Below, one piece after another: positions 1-9,355 of a DNA stretch of 64,000 nucleotides. A program made the translations under genes and the position numbers. Origin of the DNA: Gari tellinella (lineage: Eukaryota; Mollusca; Bivalvia; Cardiida; Psammobiidae); NCBI GenBank assembly GCA_922989275.2, contig OV277859.1, positions 87,478,198 to 87,542,197 on the forward strand, read 5' to 3'. A model generated the notes under the pieces. The model searched no databases. It saw only the letters and a list, made by a program, of their open reading frames with translations, and was not told the origin of the DNA. Numbering within the stretch: position 1 is the stretch's first letter; every line of letters starts with the position of its first letter.

Positions 1-110
1 AAGTAAAGCAGAATGTGCCTTAAGGCACATTCTGCTTTACTTTCAGTCAGCTTTAAGCTACCATCTACTAGGATGTAGAAAATATTTCATTCGGTACATG
101 ATTATCACTG
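1..110 (+). mobile_element. TTAA-1 element, right part with h1 hairpin
   Basis: The window starts inside the left arm of an h1 palindrome (apex CCTTAAGG near 22). It continues with CTACCATCTACTAGGATGTAG and the start of a beta end, then degenerates. The complete left side is visible at the counterpart 12728-12881. Confidence 0.75.
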
Positions 111-316
111 TATAAAAGGGAACAAATCCAAGATTGTTGATGTAATAAAGTTCAAACAAAAACATAAACAAGATCTGTGCAATATCAAAATCATCTGTAC
201 ACCATTACTTTTCCCTCATATACACACATGTATGAATACAAATCTACAGCATGGCTAACACGTTCTAACAATTATTCAATGTCGAAAATATCAACCCTTT
301 CCTTCAGAATGGCATG

Positions 317-502
317 TTCAATAAAAACTCTCTATTAGTTGTTAGGTGTTTTTAATTACAGATGACAGCTTAAAGCAAGGGGACAGTAAAACAAAAAGCT
401 CCTTCAGGAGCTTTGTTTTACTGTCACCTTGCTTTAAGCTGTCACCAGTCTTTTATACAATTAATCATCTTTCTGGTCTTCATAGAGAAGTTTAAATGAA
501 TT
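317..502. mobile_element. Degenerate TA-1 element with h1 hairpin
   Basis: A palindrome at 363-443 (GACAGCTTAAAGCAAGG arm, apex GCTCCTTCAGGAGC) is flanked by decayed TA-1 ends, AAACTCTCTATTAG on the left and GTCTTCATAGAGAAG on the right. Confidence 0.65.
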
Positions 503-621
503 CATACCTCATGCTCACAGAAATTCTACTACCCTTTCCTGGTATAGAGCCAATGGGGATCTTTTCTTGCATGTTTGACAAGTGACTGCTTAAAGCAGGA
601 TGTAAGCAAAGTAGACACCTC

Positions 622-860
622 TTAACCCTTTACCCCAGAGCCTGTTTCTAGTATTAAAGATTGACCACTTAAACCAGGTTGAAAGTGAAGTAGAATGTGC
701 CCTAAGGCACATTCTGCTTTACTTTCAGCCTGTGTTAAGCTTCAATCTGCTATGATATAGAAAATATTTGTTATTGTACAAATTCATAACTGTGCAAAGT
801 GAAAGTATTTTCTTCAGTGGAGGAATAAATAAAAGGCATATTTATAGGGTAATGGGTTAA
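622..860 (+). mobile_element. TTAA-1 element (alpha to beta)
   Basis: 239 bp from TTAA to TTAA. The alpha end reads TTAACCCTTTACCCCAGAGC. The h1 palindrome is centred near 697 (GTGCCCTAAGGCAC). The beta end ends TATAGGGTAATGGGTTAA. The ends and TTAA flanks fit a non-autonomous piggyBac-like element; this assignment rests on end structure only. Confidence 0.85.
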
Positions 861-965
861 AGGAGTGTCTGCTGTACTTCCAGTCTGTTTAATGCAAACA
901 CAAGTTTCTTCCTGTTTAAGCAAACATCTGTCTTCAATATTGAACACAAGCTATGGGGACACAAG

Positions 966-1217
966 TTAACCCTTTCCCCAATAGAAGCGACTTTTAGCGT
1001 ATTTAATTTACTCCTCCGCTGAAAAAAATAGTTCCAGTTCATACCCTTATGAACAATTACGATAACAAATATTTTCTATATCCTAGCAGATGGTTGTTTA
1101 AAGCAGGCTGAAAGTAAAGCATACTGTGCCTTAAGGCACATTCTGCTTTACTTTCAACCTGCTTTAAGTGATCACCTGTATTTAATATTATAAACGGGTT
1201 ATTGGGTAAAGGGTTAA
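966..1217 (-). mobile_element. TTAA-1 element (beta to alpha), empty site known
   Basis: 252 bp between TTAA 966-969 and TTAA 1214-1217, with an h1 palindrome centred near 1134. The diverged paralogue carries one TTAA at 26756-26759 in the same context (AAGGTTAAAGCAGGCTG). This shows precise insertion with TTAA duplication. Confidence 0.9.
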
Positions 1218-1286
1218 AGCAGGCTGAAAGTAAAACAGAAGGCTCCTCATGGAGTTTTCTGATTTACTTTCAGTCTGCTTTATGTA
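1214..1286. repeat. Solitary h1 hairpin
   Basis: TTAAAGCAGGCTGAAAGTAA pairs with TTACTTTCAGTCTGCTTTA around the apex GGCTCCTCATGGAG. No terminal inverted repeats are visible around it, so it is either a decayed element or a free palindrome. The paralogue at 26756-26826 has it too. Confidence 0.7.
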
Positions 1287-1437
1287 TACATATGTTTTAA
1301 ACCTTTAAAGCACAAGGTAATTATAAAGGATAGAGTTACCTGAGATGTCTGACCTGTCAGATACAGTATAAATCACCGGAGAGTAGCTGAACAACGAAAT
1401 CTCTAATTGTTCAAAGTCCAACTCTATTATAATGAAT

Positions 1438-1669
1438 TTAACCCTTTACCCAATAGCCTGTTTCTAGTTGTGTAGACAAACAACCACATAAAGCGAGTTA
1501 AAAGTAAATCAGAATGCCCCTTAAGATGCATGCTGCTTTACTTTCAACCTACATGAAGCTAAGCATCTGCTAGGATATAGAAAATATTTCCTTTGGTGCA
1601 TATTTATGACTGAATAAAGTGGAACTATTTTCAATAGTATAGGTATAAATTGTGGGGTAAAATGATTAA
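1438..1669 (+). mobile_element. TTAA-1 element, decayed
   Basis: The alpha end TTAACCCTTTACCCAATAGC is followed by an imperfect h1 palindrome centred near 1533 and a shortened beta end, GTGGGGTAAAATGATTAA. Confidence 0.75.
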
Positions 1670-1758
1670 ATGAAACAAATGTCATCATGCATAGGGAAAA
1701 TGACCTTAATACTTGACAAAAGTGTCATCACCATTGTTCAAAGATAAAACAAAGCAGT

Positions 1759-2007
1759 TTAACCTATTACCCCAAAAATATGCCTTTAATTTATTTCTCC
1801 ACTGAAGAAATTAGTTCAACTTTCTCAAGTTATGATTGTGTACTACATGTATAAGAAAATATTTCTTTATCCTGGCAGATGATAGCTTAAAGCAGGCTGA
1901 AAGTAAAGCAGATTGCACCTTCAGGTGCATTCTGCTTTACTTTCAACCTACTTTAAGTGGTCATGTGCTTTCAAAAATAGAAACAGGCTATGGGGGTAAT
2001 GGGTTAA
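1759..2007 (-). mobile_element. TTAA-1 element (beta to alpha), empty site known
   Basis: 249 bp between TTAA 1759-1762 and 2004-2007, with an h1 palindrome around TTGCACCTTCAGGTGCA. The paralogue has a single TTAA at 27364-27367 (GCAGTTTAACTGACC). The 62-residue open frame crossing it is palindrome sequence, not a gene. Confidence 0.9.
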
Positions 2008-2105
2008 TTGACCTTGATAAATGATAAACAGTGTGTATCCTAATCAGCTAAAACACTGTCAAAACAGCTGATCAGTACACTGTTTAAGATCTGAAGTTTA
2101 TAAAT

Positions 2106-2326
2106 GAGCCATGCCATGACAAAACCTGCCTTATTGCATTGCAACATTTTACAGACCAAGCACTGTTGTCATCCCAGGCTCTGTATCTGAGTTTGGACTA
2201 CACGGCCAAATACCTTATATAATACAGCTACATTAAATGCTTAAGAAAAACAGTGTTGACCAAGACGTAACGGCTGGTCTTGATCTACACTGTTTGCAAT
2301 GCAATAAGGCTGGTCATGGCATGGCT
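2106..2326. mobile_element. Inverted-repeat element with GCCATGCCATGAC ends
   Basis: AGCCATGCCATGAC at the left matches GTCATGGCATGGCT at the right. A further inner pair (TTATTGCATTGCAA and TTGCAATGCAATAA) lengthens the inverted repeat. TAAAT flanks both sides, and the paralogue near 27460-27470 lacks the whole block. A partial copy lies at 44684-44870. Superfamily unknown. Confidence 0.75.
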
Positions 2327-2466
2327 TAAATCTCTTTTTGTAAATCGGATTCTTAATATAGCCAACTACTTTCAAAAGATATTGTTTATCAATTATAGGT
2401 AAATCAGTTTTTAAAATTACAAAATGTACATTACATAGGAATATGGTAAAATATAGTAAATATAAA

Positions 2467-2680
2467 TTAACCCTTAGCCTGCCACTCACGACTATAGCTC
2501 CATATGGAAACAGCTTGGATCCGGATGAGACGCCGAGTAACTCGGCGTCTCATCCGGATCCAAGCTGTTTGACACTCGGACAACATTTTCAGCAATTTTG
2601 AGCAACTTTGAAGCACTTTGAAACTTGAAGCAGACGAGAAATATAGCAGACGACAATTTATTTGGCGGGCTAAGGGTTAA
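2467..2680. mobile_element. TTAA-2 element with perfect h2 palindrome
   Basis: 214 bp from TTAA to TTAA with ends CCCTTAGCCTGCC and GGCGGGCTAAGGG. The centre 2508-2570 is a perfect palindrome of two 31-nt arms separated by one base. A copy of the same length at 54739-54952 differs at only a few positions, so the family moved recently. The CCCTTAGCC end recalls piggyBac-type termini. Confidence 0.9.
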
Positions 2681-2689
2681 CAATGGTTT

Positions 2690-3516
2690 ATGTCTTGTAC
2701 ATTAAAACATTGTCAAGACTAAGACAAATTACACACTAGAGCAGTATAATTTATGCTTGAAATTAACTATGCTATCAAAAAAGACATATTTCCTACACAT
2801 ACCCATTTAACTACCCTGGAAACTAAACACTACATTTTAAAAACTAGTGGCAAGATTCTTCGGGTATTGAACATGGTCAACTGAACAGAAAACCAATTTG
2901 GAAGAACATTAAACATACTGGTCAAGAGGTATTGTCATAATTGTCATCTAGGATTCAATAGGTCAATCGTACAGAAAACATAGGTCAACTGATGAATGGA
3001 AAAAAATATGACAGTGCCATGGAGATAAAAATGATGAAAATCATGAGAAAAAAAAATCAAAGGAACACACAGGGAGTATTTACCCTTTCACTGCCAAATT
3101 ATCATCGGCTTGATACTTCTCAGCATTTTTTGTTAGAAATGTTGATTGTAAGCTTTAACGACAAGCTACCAGAGGGCACCTGCTGTATGTAACCGGGTGC
3201 GATGTCCTACTCTTATTATCGACAGAGCTCTCTGGTTCTTTCGGATGCCCAATGTAAAGCACCGACACATTGGACCTCAGTTTCTAAAGTCTCATTGGAA
3301 GGATTTGGGATCTAATGTACCGCCTGATGTTTGCCGATGTGATTGGAAATGAAAAGGCTACAAGGAATGTAAAGTAGGTAAAACAGCTAACATATTAACA
3401 ATGGTTAAAACATCACTAAAGACAGTAAAGAGCTGATAAAACGTTTCAAATCTACATAGTCTGCAGGGCTGCCATTTTTCTGGATTTTTCCAATTTTTTT
3501 GTATATTTATCCAAGC
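2690..3516. other. Spacer with no recognised gene
   Basis: AT-rich sequence. TTACCCTTTCACTGCC near 3081 looks like one end of a TTAA-4-type element without its partner. CAGGGCTGCCATTTTTCTGG near 3465 is a left CAGG-3 end without a right end. The ATAAT at 2937-2941 is the empty target of the 4.25-kb transposon found in the paralogue. Confidence 0.6.
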
Positions 3517-3520
3517 AGGT

Positions 3521-3712
3521 GGTAGCTTAAAGCAGGTTGAAAGTAAAGCAAAATGCACCTTAAGGTGGGTGGTAGCTTAAAGCAGGTTGAAAGTAAAGCA
3601 GAATGCGCCTTAAGGTGGGTGGTAGCTTAAAGCAGGTTGAAAGTAACGCAAAATGCACCTTAAGGTGGGTGGTAGCTTAAAGCAGGTTGAAAGTAAAGCA
3701 GAATGCGCCTAA
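3521..3712 (+). repeat. Four-unit 50-bp tandem array of h1 left arms
   Basis: Units start at 3521, 3571, 3621 and 3671, each beginning GGTAGCTTAAAGCAGGTTGA and ending CCTTAAGGTGGGT. Only the left half of the h1 palindrome is repeated; no right arm is present. The last unit breaks off at GCGCCTAAAAAAG. Confidence 0.9.
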
Positions 3713-3724
3713 AAAAGAAGGTTT

Positions 3725-3833
3725 TGCAGCTATATAAAGGTTAGACATAAATGTCATGTTTGGGGAACAGCGGCAAGACTCGTTGTAAGGAGGGAGTCAT
3801 TGTTGGGAGGGCCATTGTAGGGAGGGAACACTG
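3725..3833. mobile_element. TA-2 element, one end only
   Basis: GTTGTAAGGAGGGAGTCATT and TGTAGGGAGGGAACACTG followed by TA form a typical TA-2 end. No matching opposite end is found to the left. Confidence 0.65.
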
Positions 3834-3880
3834 TATAAGCAAACATTGCTGACCAAGAAGAGAGATCACTAAATGCTGTG

Positions 3881-4162
3881 GCAACCGTGGCCTAGTGGTT
3901 AGGGCATCCGCCTCGGAAGCGGGAGGTCGAAGGTTCGAATCCCGGAGCCGGATACGGGGTTGGAACAGATGTGGCCGGTTGGTGAGCCGCCAGCTAGTTA
4001 AACGAATGGTTACCGTAGGCCTGTCTCTGCCAGATGCCCGGCAATAAGAGAAAGGATTCGGGAGGTACTGTGCGCGCAAAAAGGATAGGTGTCTCATAAG
4101 CCAAACTGGCTGGCCCTTTCAATAGGGGTGACACTATAATAAACAAAGCCTTTACCTTTTTT
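3881..4162 (+). mobile_element. tRNA-derived SINE with 7-bp target duplication
   Basis: The head carries a pol III A box (TGGCCTAGTGG, 3889-3899) and a B box (GGTTCGAATCC, 3932-3942). The 3' end is AATAAACAAAGCCTTTACC followed by T-rich sequence. TGCTGTG flanks the insert at 3874-3880 and 4163-4169. The paralogue has the uninterrupted site TGCTGTG at 33808-33814. The cloverleaf T and acceptor stems do not pair well, so this is a SINE head and not a working tRNA gene. Confidence 0.9.
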
Positions 4163-4200
4163 TGCTGTGTCTCATGAGGGGCCTACACTGTATAACTATA

Positions 4201-4405
4201 CAGTAAAACCTCGCTATTACGACCACTAAAACGAAGACTAATTGAGTGTTTAATAGACAGGTGACAGCTTAAAGCAAGGTGACAGTGAAACAGAAAGCTC
4301 CTAAAGGAGCTTTCTGTTTCACTGTCACCTTGCTTTAAGCGGTCACCTTTCGTAAACACCCTAATAATAACATAATTTAGTGGTCGTAATAGAGAGGTTT
4401 TACTG
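4201..4405. mobile_element. TA-1 element with h1 palindrome
   Basis: 205 bp flanked by TA. The ends are CAGTAAAACCTCGCTATTAC and GTAATAGAGAGGTTTTACTG with the extension CGACCACT/AGTGGTCG. The palindrome at 4260-4347 has arms GGTGACAGCTTAAAGCAAGG and apex GCTCCTAAAGGAGC. TA target and CAGTNAAACCTC ends suggest a Tc1/mariner-pogo (Tigger-like) non-autonomous element. Confidence 0.85.
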
Positions 4406-4409
4406 TATA

Positions 4410-4659
4410 TAGTTTTAACTATATTAAGTGAGAAGGTTATTGCATATAATATAACATCCTAACATATATTTTACCATGTACAATGTACAATCAGACATCC
4501 ATGAATTTGTAAACAAATAAACACAAACAAAAACCATGCAGAAACCATTAAACCATAAAATTCGTAAATATTCTAAAGATGGACAAAAATATCTTAATTA
4601 AAAATCTATTTTCAACGAATAAAACATTATGTTAAGATAGCTCAATTATGTTGGTAACT
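4410..4659. other. AT-rich spacer
   Basis: Spacer shared with the paralogue at about 34330-34530. I see no coding or structural feature. Confidence 0.5.
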
Positions 4660-4912
4660 TTTACCCATTACCCCATAAATACGCCTTTTTACGCCTTTAA
4701 ATTATTCCTTCAGTGAAGAAACAAGTTCAACTTTATACTGTTATGTATATACCATAAGATATATTTTCTATTCCCTAGCAGATTATAGCTTAAAGCACTA
4801 GGCTGCATGTAAAGCAGAATGCACCTTAAGGTGCATTCTGCTTTACTTTCAACCTGCTTTAAGTAGTCACATATTTTCAATACTAGAAACAGGCTACGGG
4901 GTAATGGGTTAA
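4660..4912 (-). mobile_element. TTAA-1 element (beta to alpha), absent from paralogue
   Basis: Starts TTTACCCATTACCCCATAAA and ends GGGGTAATGGGTTAA, with an h1 palindrome around TGCACCTTAAGGTGCA. The paralogue reads through the site with one TTAA at 34540-34543. Confidence 0.85.
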
Positions 4913-5198
4913 GATATGTGAACATCGGCCACTTAATAAACAAACATAACAATCTCTAAAAACTACTTAACCCATTGCTCTACAGGTTTGAGTGTGTTTG
5001 AGAAAACCCCATTAGTTTGATAATGTGTACTAGCCATGCATTAAAGATATCAAATTTGCTTTTAGAAATGCATAATTATAAACTTTATTGCACATGTTTT
5101 AGAAAAGAAACAAAAATGTACACATTATTTATATACAGACAAATTGATAGGTTCTAATGTTCCTCAGAGCCCTAAACTACCAGATAATAATAACAGTA

Positions 5199-5577
5199 CA
5201 CTGTTCCCTCTCTACAATGACACCCAATGAGAGACAAAAATGTGTGTTGTTCGAAGTGAGTTTCTTACAGGGAGGGAAAATTAATACCCTTAGAGTGCTT
5301 ACATTTGCAAATAGTTTATGCCTAGATCAGACGCCGCGTAAAGCGGCATCTGATCTAGGTTCAAACTAGTTGTAATTAGTCTTGATGTTTCTTCTGTCAA
5401 AATGTCCAATAACGTAACTTTCAGAAAAAACAGCAAACGACAATTTTAAGTAGATGACATTGCAGCAGTGAAAAGGTTAGACATACACATGTAATTGTGT
5501 TATTTGGGGAAAAGCTGCAAGGATTGTTGTAAGGAGGGAATCATTGTTCTAGGGACTGTTGTAGGGAGGGAGCACTG
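5199..5577. mobile_element. TA-2 element with h2 palindrome
   Basis: 379 bp flanked by TA (5197-5198, 5578-5579). Ends CACTGTTCCCTCTCTACAAT and GTAGGGAGGGAGCACTG. A central h2 palindrome, TAGATCAGACGCCGCG with CGGCATCTGATCTA, lies near 5322-5357. It also contains the internal TA-2 motif TTGTAAGGAGGGAATCATTG. Confidence 0.8.
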
Positions 5578-5611
5578 TACCATGTGATAATTCAACAATA
5601 ACCCTTCTCCT

Positions 5612-5854
5612 GGGGCCCATTTCATAAAACTTCGTACGACAAAAACGATCGTAAGTCAAAACTTTAAAATACATTTAATTTCTGATTTCTCTATCTAATC
5701 CTTTCTTGTAACATCTTTTTGGAATCGTCTTTTCAAGACGATTCCAAAAAGATGTGACAAGACAGGATTAGATAGAGAAATTAATAATTATTGAGACTTT
5801 TATAATCTGACTTACGATTGTTTTTGTCGTACAAAGTTTTATGAAACGGGCCCC
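5612..5854. mobile_element. GGCC-1 palindromic element
   Basis: 243 bp. GGGGCCCATTTCATAAAACT pairs with AGTTTTATGAAACGGGCCCC, and most of the interior is self-complementary up to the core GGAATCGTCTTTTCAAGACG. The paralogue near 35500-35510 lacks it. Superfamily unassigned. Confidence 0.85.
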
Positions 5855-5881
5855 AGCTGAGCAAGTTGCTGTTCTTAAAAC

Positions 5882-6366
5882 AGTAACTCATTACACCATA
5901 GATATGCCTATTTATGTATTTAATTCATTCCGCCACTGAACAAAATAGTTCCATTTTATACAGTTATAAATGTGCAACATAAGAAACTATGATATAATTA
6001 TAAAACATTGCTTATGATACAAAGTTCATGAATGTATAAATTGGAACTACAGTGTTCCCTCCCTACAACGACTCCCTCCTTACAACGACCCTTGCCACAG
6101 TTCCCTAAACAGGATAATTATGTCTAAGGCTTTTACTGCTGTAATACCGTTTGCTTAAAGCTGTCTCTGCTGTTTGCTGTAATATCGTTTGCTTAAAGTT
6201 GTCGTCTGCTGTTTTCTTAAAGTTACATAATGGACATTTTGACAGAAAAAACTTAATGTTGAGTGACACACGGCTTGAATCGTTGTATAGAGGGAGCGCT
6301 GTATTTGCTTCAGTGGAGGAAAAAACTGAATAGGCTAAAAGACGCTTCTACCAGGGAAAGGGTTAA
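5882..6366. mobile_element. TTAA-1 element with two beta ends, hairpin lost, TA-2 nested inside
   Basis: The left end is ATTACACCATAGATATGCC and the right end is GGGAAAGGGTTAA. The paralogous copy at 35533-35872 retains a full h1 palindrome where this one has only CTATGATATAATTATAAAAC (about 5985-6006). A TA-2 element occupies 6050-6301. Confidence 0.75.
6050..6301. mobile_element. TA-2 element nested in TTAA-1, empty site known
   Basis: 252 bp, CAGTGTTCCCTCCCTACAAC to GTTGTATAGAGGGAGCGCTG, with TA at 6048-6049 and 6302-6303. The paralogue reads GGAACTATTTTCTTC with one TA (35810-35811). It contains repeated TTTGCTTAAAG blocks but no clear palindrome. Confidence 0.9.
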
Positions 6367-6633
6367 AAATAATTACAGCCATGGGAATATTCATAATTAC
6401 ACAATATGGTAATGCTTTCATAATAAACTTATTGCTGTACATAGATTTGTTTAAATAAAAACACAACTTACCAAAACAATAATTAATGTTTCCATCCAGT
6501 TATTATACTTCTAGTGACCGTTATCTAAATTACAGGGTAAGTAACTCCTACAATCATCTTCATACATTTTGTACAACATTATCTGTATTTCTATCATATT
6601 ATATCCATGGTAAATATTTCATTGAATACATAC
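6367..6633. other. AT-rich spacer
   Basis: Shared with the paralogue 35873-36139. I see no gene or element. Confidence 0.5.
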
Positions 6634-6824
6634 CAGAGCTCCAGATAAGGTGAGTATTTCAACAAAAAATCTTTATTTCTGCATTAAACACTATGGTGTC
6701 ACTACTCATTAGACTTGTCCTTTCAAGACGATTCTAAAGAGTAGTAACACCATAGGATTTGGTGCTGAATGAGCAAAACAAATGTAAGATTTGTTCAATT
6801 TACTCCCTCTTACCTTAAGCCCTG
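6634..6824. mobile_element. CAGG-1 element
   Basis: 191 bp, CAGAGCTCCAGATAAG to CTTACCTTAAGCCCTG. The imperfect central palindrome is ACTATGGTGTCACTACTCAT with GAGTAGTAACACCATAGG. The end sequence CAGRG is hAT/P-like, but target duplication here is unclear; other copies show 5-7 bp. Confidence 0.8.
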
Positions 6825-6990
6825 AAAACTTACTGTTACAATATCAACAAGCACCTTAGAGCTGATATCCCCTGCCGCAGCGATTGTCGAGAAGAAAGTG
6901 GCAAACTTTACTGTGGGAGGAAGGGGCAAATGGTGTTCACCTTTCTTTAAAGACCAACATTGATAAACTTTTTACTAAGTTTTATAAAAA

Positions 6991-7115
6991 TCTGTTCAAT
7001 TTTCTACACAATAAAAGCCTAAACAATACTAAAATAATGCCTTTTCTAGCATATCTGAGTGGGCAGGTATATGTAACATTGTGAGCAAGTATTATTGTGT
7101 AGAAAATTGAACAGA
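6991..7115. repeat. 24-bp perfect inverted repeat
   Basis: TCTGTTCAATTTTCTACACA plus ATAA (6991-7014) is the exact reverse complement of 7092-7115, with a 77-bp spacer. Nothing coding is seen in between. It directly abuts a broken h3 arm (GAGGGCTCC). Confidence 0.75.
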
Positions 7116-7169
7116 GGGCTCCTATTGGATTTTTCATTGTTTTTTCTGTAGAGATTTCGGATTACATAT

Positions 7170-7208
7170 GCAAACAGTGTAGACCCTGATCAGAGGGCTC
7201 CTATAGGA
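7170..7208 (+). repeat. Half h3 hairpin
   Basis: CAAACAGTGTAGACCCTGAT CAGAGGGCTCC is a complete left arm; the right arm is missing and the sequence continues as TATAGGATATTTTC. A shorter piece (CAGAGGGCTCCTATTGG) precedes it near 7111. Confidence 0.65.
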
Positions 7209-7300
7209 TATTTTCATTGTTTTTTTATTGTCATACCAAAAATGCAACAACAGACTGGTTCAAAATACCTGTACTAGAAGAGTAATTTATCGTGAGGTTT

Positions 7301-8404
7301 TTAACCCCTTTACCGCCAAATTGTCGTCTGCTTCAATATTACTTTCTACAATGTCGTTTCAAAGTAAGAGATAAGGCAGTATATCTGACGTTATTTCAAA
7401 CAAGTGGCAACCAGTTTTGGTCCTGATCAAACGCCGCGTCAGACGGCGTCTGATCAGGATCAAAACTGTTTGCAATTGTGCTTTATGACTTTTTTGAGAG
7501 CGGAAGGGCTATTCTCAGAATCACGGTATCTGAGCAGTATCCACACTATTTCTCCTTTTCATGATCAAATTTATCGTGAGGTTTTTAACCCCTTTACCGC
7601 CAAATTGTCGTCTGCTTCAATATTACTTTCTTCAATGTCGTTTCAAAGTTAGAGATAAGGCAGTATATCTGACGTTATTTCAAACAAGTGGCAACCAGTT
7701 TTGATCCTGATCAAACGCCGCGTCAGGCGGCGTCTGATCAAGATCAAAACTGTTTGCAATTGTGCTTTATGACTTTTTTGAGAGCGGAAGAGCTATTCTC
7801 AGAATCACGGTATCTGAGCAGTATCCACACTATTTCTCTTTTTCATGATCAAATTTATCGTGAGGATTTTAACCCCTTTACCGCCAAATTGTCGTCTGCT
7901 TCAATATTACTTTCTACAATGTCGTTTCAAAGTAAGAGATAAGGCAGTATATCTGACGTTATTTCAAACAAGTGGCAACCAGTTTTGATCCTGATCAAAC
8001 GCCGCGTCAGGCGGCGTCTGATCATGATCAAAACTGTTTGCAATTGTGCTTTATGACTTTTTTGAGAGCGGAAGGGCTATTCTCAGAATCACGGTATCTG
8101 AGCAGTATCCACACTATTTCTCCTTTTCATGATCAAATTTATCGTGAGGTTTTTAACCCCTTTACCGCCAAATTGTCGTCTGCTTCAATATTACTTTCTA
8201 CAATGTCGTTTCAAAGTTAGAATTAAGGCTGTATATCTGACGTTATTTCAAAGCAAGTGGCAGGCAGTTTTGATCTGGATCAAAACTATTTGCAATTGTA
8301 CTTTATGACTTTTTTGAGAGTGGAAGGGCTATTCTCAGAATCACGGTGTCTGATCAGTTTCCACACTATTTCTCCCTTTCATGATAAATTTATCGTGAGG
8401 TTTT
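7301..8404 (+). repeat. 284-bp tandem array of TTAA-4 with h2 palindromes
   Basis: TTAACCCCTTTACCGCCAAA recurs at 7301, 7585, 7869 and 8153 (exact 284-bp steps), with a decayed start near 8403. Units 1-3 each hold an h2 palindrome (CAGTTTTGATCCTGATCAAA arm, apex CGCGTCAGRCGGCG). In unit 4 the palindrome has collapsed to TTTTGATCTGGATCAAAA. The similar 82-84-residue open frames (7404, 7688, 7972) are repeat-derived and have no protein-like constraint that I can see. Confidence 0.9.
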
Positions 8405-9165
8405 TACTCCCCCCCCCCCTTTTTCTGCCAAATTGTCGTCTGCATCAATATAACTGTCTGCAATGCCGTTTCAAAACAAGTGGCAAACAGCGTCAAACAG
8501 CTTGTCCTTAAATACAGTGTAATCATAAGGAGTGCAATTGTCCTACTCGGTATACGCGCTTCGCGGAGTCTGATCAGGATCCAAACTATATACAAATTAC
8601 TAGTGTATTCGGAGTAATGCAGAGAATGTAGTTAACACGTTGAATCGCCGATTATATCCGTCCTCCAAATACAGAGTGCATGTCGTATTAAGTGTCATTA
8701 GGGATGAACGGTTAAACAGGCCATTATTATAAGCGGCATTCAACTGGAAACATTAGATTTTGAATTTTTCTCATACAGCCACGTTAGTATTCAATGCGCA
8801 AAAGCAACTGCGATATACATTGCTAATTTTAGATATGTCTGTGGAGACGATTTCAATCCTTTGTCTGCTGTATCGCGACTTTGCTGGTTTTTGCAAAAAG
8901 TTTGGTTCCAGATCAGACGTCACGTAACTCGGCGTCTTCTTTGGATCCAAGCTGCTTGATACTCGTCTTTTGATTTGTTTAATTCAAAAATGTATAAATC
9001 TACATTCAACACATTTTACAGACGATAATTTCAAAGCACACGATTTTACAGCAAAATAACTTAAGGGTCAAGTTGCAGGTGCTTACAGGGGTGTAGTGTC
9101 ATATATATTTGCCACCTACTCTTATCTCCTTAGAAAAGCAGAACGGATACCACATATGTCAATTA
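8405..9165. other. Element debris and spacer
   Basis: Continues with TTAA-4-like pieces, a C11 tract near 8408-8418 and half h2 arms (GTCTGATCAGGATCCAAACT near 8568). An imperfect h2 palindrome sits near 8905-8962 (GTTCCAGATCAGACG with CGTCTTCTTTGGATCC). No gene seen. Confidence 0.55.
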
Positions 9166-9169
9166 CATA

Positions 9170-9355
9170 CAGTAAACCCCCTATATTACGACCAATGAAT
9201 TATGTCATGCATAACAGCTGGCTACTTAACGCAGGGTGAAAGTAGGAACCTTTAGGAGCTTTCTCTTTTGATTTCGTATTGCGTTAAGCTGAAACATGTC
9301 ATTCATACAAGCCACTGACCTTCCTTTTAGTGGTCGTAATAGAGGAGTTATATGG
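9170..9355. mobile_element. TA-1 element, decayed
   Basis: CAGTAAACCCCCTATATTAC at the left and AGTGGTCGTAATAGAGGAG at the right, in TA flanks. The inner palindrome is reduced (TACTTAACGCAGGGTGAAAG with TTGCGTTAAGC, apex CCTTTAGGAGC). Confidence 0.75.

Noticed and set aside
2508..2570. Pre-microRNA
   Set aside because: The perfect stem with a one-base loop is unlike a microRNA precursor; a siRNA-type source is possible but unsupported.
3521..3712. CRISPR-like array
   Set aside because: No variable spacers; the whole 50-bp unit is repeated, and the genome is animal.
3888..3960. Functional tRNA gene
   Set aside because: A and B boxes are good, but T and acceptor stems do not pair; target duplication and 3' tail show a SINE.
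6634..6824. Firm hAT assignment for CAGG-1
   Set aside because: End sequence is hAT-like, but the observed target duplications are 5-7 bp, not 8.
7404..8220. Three near-identical 82-84-residue open frames as a small gene family
   Set aside because: They are units of a 284-bp array, run straight through an h2 palindrome, and have no splice, signal or domain features.
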